This document shows, in pieces, positions 7,158 to 7,977 of a stretch of 7,977 nucleotides of DNA. How positions within the stretch are numbered: position 1 is the first letter of the stretch; each line of letters opens with the position of its first letter. The position numbers were made by a program, and so were the translations under genes. This stretch comes from an uncultured Alphaproteobacteria bacterium (lineage in GTDB: Bacteria; Pseudomonadota; Alphaproteobacteria; Rickettsiales; Midichloriaceae): assembly GCA_903860855.1 (NCBI GenBank), contig CAIOSF010000076.1:1-7977 (forward strand). The letters are read 5' to 3'. The notes beneath the pieces were generated by a model. That model was not told where the DNA came from. It made no database searches and was given only the letters and a program-made list of their open reading frames with translations.

Positions 7158-7186
7158 ACTTTATGCTGCAACGCAGCATAAGGCAA
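7158..7186 (-). promoter_or_regulatory. Candidate proximal gltA promoter
   Basis: TTGCCT (7186-7181), a 17-base spacer and TAAAGT (7163-7158) read toward gltA; each hexamer matches the consensus at four of six. Transcription would begin near 7151, leaving a leader of about 37 bases. The spacer is filled by the palindrome at 7161-7181, so a bound regulator there would compete with RNA polymerase. Tentative. Confidence 0.3.
7161..7181. repeat. Perfect palindrome in the gltA promoter region
   Basis: TTATGCTGC and GCAGCATAA form 9-bp perfect arms around the 3-base centre AAC. No T-run follows on either strand, so it does not look like an intrinsic terminator. Its position across the spacer of the proximal promoter-like site makes an operator the more attractive reading. 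It could also form a hairpin in RNA made from a more distant promoter. Confidence 0.85.
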
Positions 7187-7218
7187 GAGCTAATAGTTTT
7201 CACACCTATACGACGGAT

Positions 7219-7247
7219 AATATAGCGAATAAGGCACCCCAGACCAA
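7219..7247 (-). promoter_or_regulatory. Candidate distal gltA promoter
   Basis: TTGGTC (7247-7242), a 17-base spacer and TATATT (7224-7219) read toward gltA. The -10 matches five of six, the -35 only three of six. A transcript from here would carry the palindrome at 7161-7181 in a leader of about 100 bases. Two promoters have been reported for gltA of Rickettsia prowazekii, as far as I recall, so a second one is plausible. Confidence 0.25.
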
Positions 7248-7402
7248 CGCACTGTATAAATCCTATTTCACCCATCCAAGCTCAAAGCAAGGACCGCGAT
7301 GAATTTTTGTTTTATATATTAATAACCCTCTAGAGGTTTTAAACGACCCGTGGAATACCCCCCTGCACAGATTACAACCAGTAATACAAAAATCTAATAA
7401 GC

Positions 7403-7425
7403 AAAAAACCCCTGCAAATGGGTTT
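7403..7425 (-). terminator. Rho-independent terminator of the BI-1 family gene
   Basis: On the minus strand AAACCC (7425-7420), an 8-base loop and GGGTTT (7411-7406) form a hairpin whose 3' arm runs into a row of six T (7408-7403). It starts 15 bases after the stop codon of the upstream gene. Because of this stop, gltA should need its own promoter. Confidence 0.75.
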
Positions 7426-7439
7426 ATCCACTCACCACA

Positions 7440-7977
7440 CTATTGAGAGCGACGATCGCCAACGAACTGCAACAAGTATATAAACAAGTTGATAAAATCC
7501 ATATAAAGAGACAAAGCTCCATAGACAGAAAATTTCTCAGCGGCCTCACGATCACTACATATCTGAAAGTAGATGTTGCGAATATTTTGTACATCGTAAG
7601 CTGTCAATCCTGTAAATATTAGGACACCTAAAATGGAGATAATGAAGCTCATACCGCTACTATGCAGAAACATATTGACTATCGAAGCTATGATGATCCC
7701 AAAAAGACCCATGATTAGGAATGATCCCATACCAGATAAGTCTCTTTTAGTGGTATAGCCGTATATGCTCATCGCACCGAAAACCGACCCAGTAACGAAG
7801 AAAGTACGAGCTATACTTTCACCAGTATAGACAAGAAATAAAGCAGAGAGTGATAACCCCATCATACCGGCATAAAGCCAGAGACAATTGCGAGCAGCAT
7901 TGACACTAATTTTGGTGAACCTCGCTCCCATATAGAAGGCCAGGCCAACCGGAGCAAAAAGAACAACATAAAAAAGA
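7440..7977 (-). CDS. BI-1/YbhL (TMBIM) family membrane protein, 5' end outside window
   Basis: Multi-pass inner-membrane protein of the Bax inhibitor-1/YbhL/YccA family, whose bacterial members include pH-sensitive calcium-leak channels; the role here is unknown. The reading frame stays open to the window edge, adding FAPVGLAFY before the methionine at 7931, a stretch that resembles the FAPL.F.FF segment of YbhL. The gene is therefore partial at its 5' end and the methionine at 7931 is internal. About 178 residues are visible, roughly the last three quarters of a 230-240-residue protein, with five or six hydrophobic segments. Family-typical stretches are LVYTGESIARTFF, FGAMSIYGYTTKRDLSGMG, GIIIASIVN, GLTAYDVQ.I and GALSLYMDFINLF. 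The aspartates in AYD and YMDF correspond to the paired acidic residues of the family. It ends in TAG (7442-7440), followed by a terminator. Confidence 0.95.
   Translation of the reverse strand, partial: LFYVVLFAPVGLAFYMGARFTKISVNAARNCLWLYAGMMGLSLSALFLVYTGESIARTFFVTGSVFGAMSIYGYTTKRDLSGMGSFLIMGLFGIIIASIVNMFLHSSGMSFIISILGVLIFTGLTAYDVQNIRNIYFQICSDREAAEKFSVYGALSLYMDFINLFIYLLQFVGDRRSQ

Larger units (their letters stand above)
7115..7439. other. 325-bp spacer upstream of gltA
   Basis: This stretch holds no convincing coding frame. It contains, from the gltA side, the ribosome binding site (7123-7128), the imperfect 14-base palindrome TTAGATACATCTAA (7138-7151), a 9-bp-arm palindrome (7161-7181), two promoter-like sites for gltA, the palindrome CCTCTAGAGG (7327-7336) in an A+T-rich patch, and the terminator of the BI-1 family gene (7403-7425). 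The part from 7250 to 7400 shows nothing else that I can identify. No tRNA cloverleaf was found. Confidence 0.7.

Overview
The window looks like a piece of the chromosome of an alphaproteobacterium, probably a host-associated member of the Rickettsiales or a relative. This is inference. The supports are a low G+C content (about 40% by eye), a 425-residue type II citrate synthase, a DNA polymerase I whose proofreading exonuclease has lost its catalytic residues, an aromatic amino acid permease, a BI-1/YbhL-type membrane protein, long spacers and weak ribosome binding sites. No mobile element, CRISPR array, tRNA or rRNA was seen.

Layout. The left half reads on the plus strand: an adenylate kinase carrying an N-terminal lipoprotein signal (11-775), an unrecognised 172-residue protein with its own good sigma-70-like promoter (912-1430), and polA (1545-4202). 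The right half reads on the minus strand and converges on polA. From right to left it holds the 3' part of a BI-1/YbhL family gene cut by the window edge (7977-7440) with a clear terminator, gltA (7114-5837) behind a 325-bp spacer with a perfect 9-bp-arm palindrome, and a TyrP-like HAAAP family permease (5538-4315). Between gltA and the permease is a G+C-rich, foldable, gene-free stretch of about 200 bp. A promoter-like TTGACT-17-TATTGT stands directly in front of it, so it may be a small RNA gene or a long structured leader.

How the parts relate. Most genes are housekeeping or transport functions and do not form an obvious operon or pathway. Citrate synthase feeds the TCA cycle, the permease imports tyrosine or tryptophan, and polA serves repair and Okazaki fragment maturation. 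The two points most worth attention are the adenylate kinase, whose only usable ATG gives a textbook lipobox (LVAC) and so predicts an exported, membrane-anchored nucleotide kinase, and the candidate structured RNA between gltA and the permease. I see no evidence for a multigene defence or mobile system.
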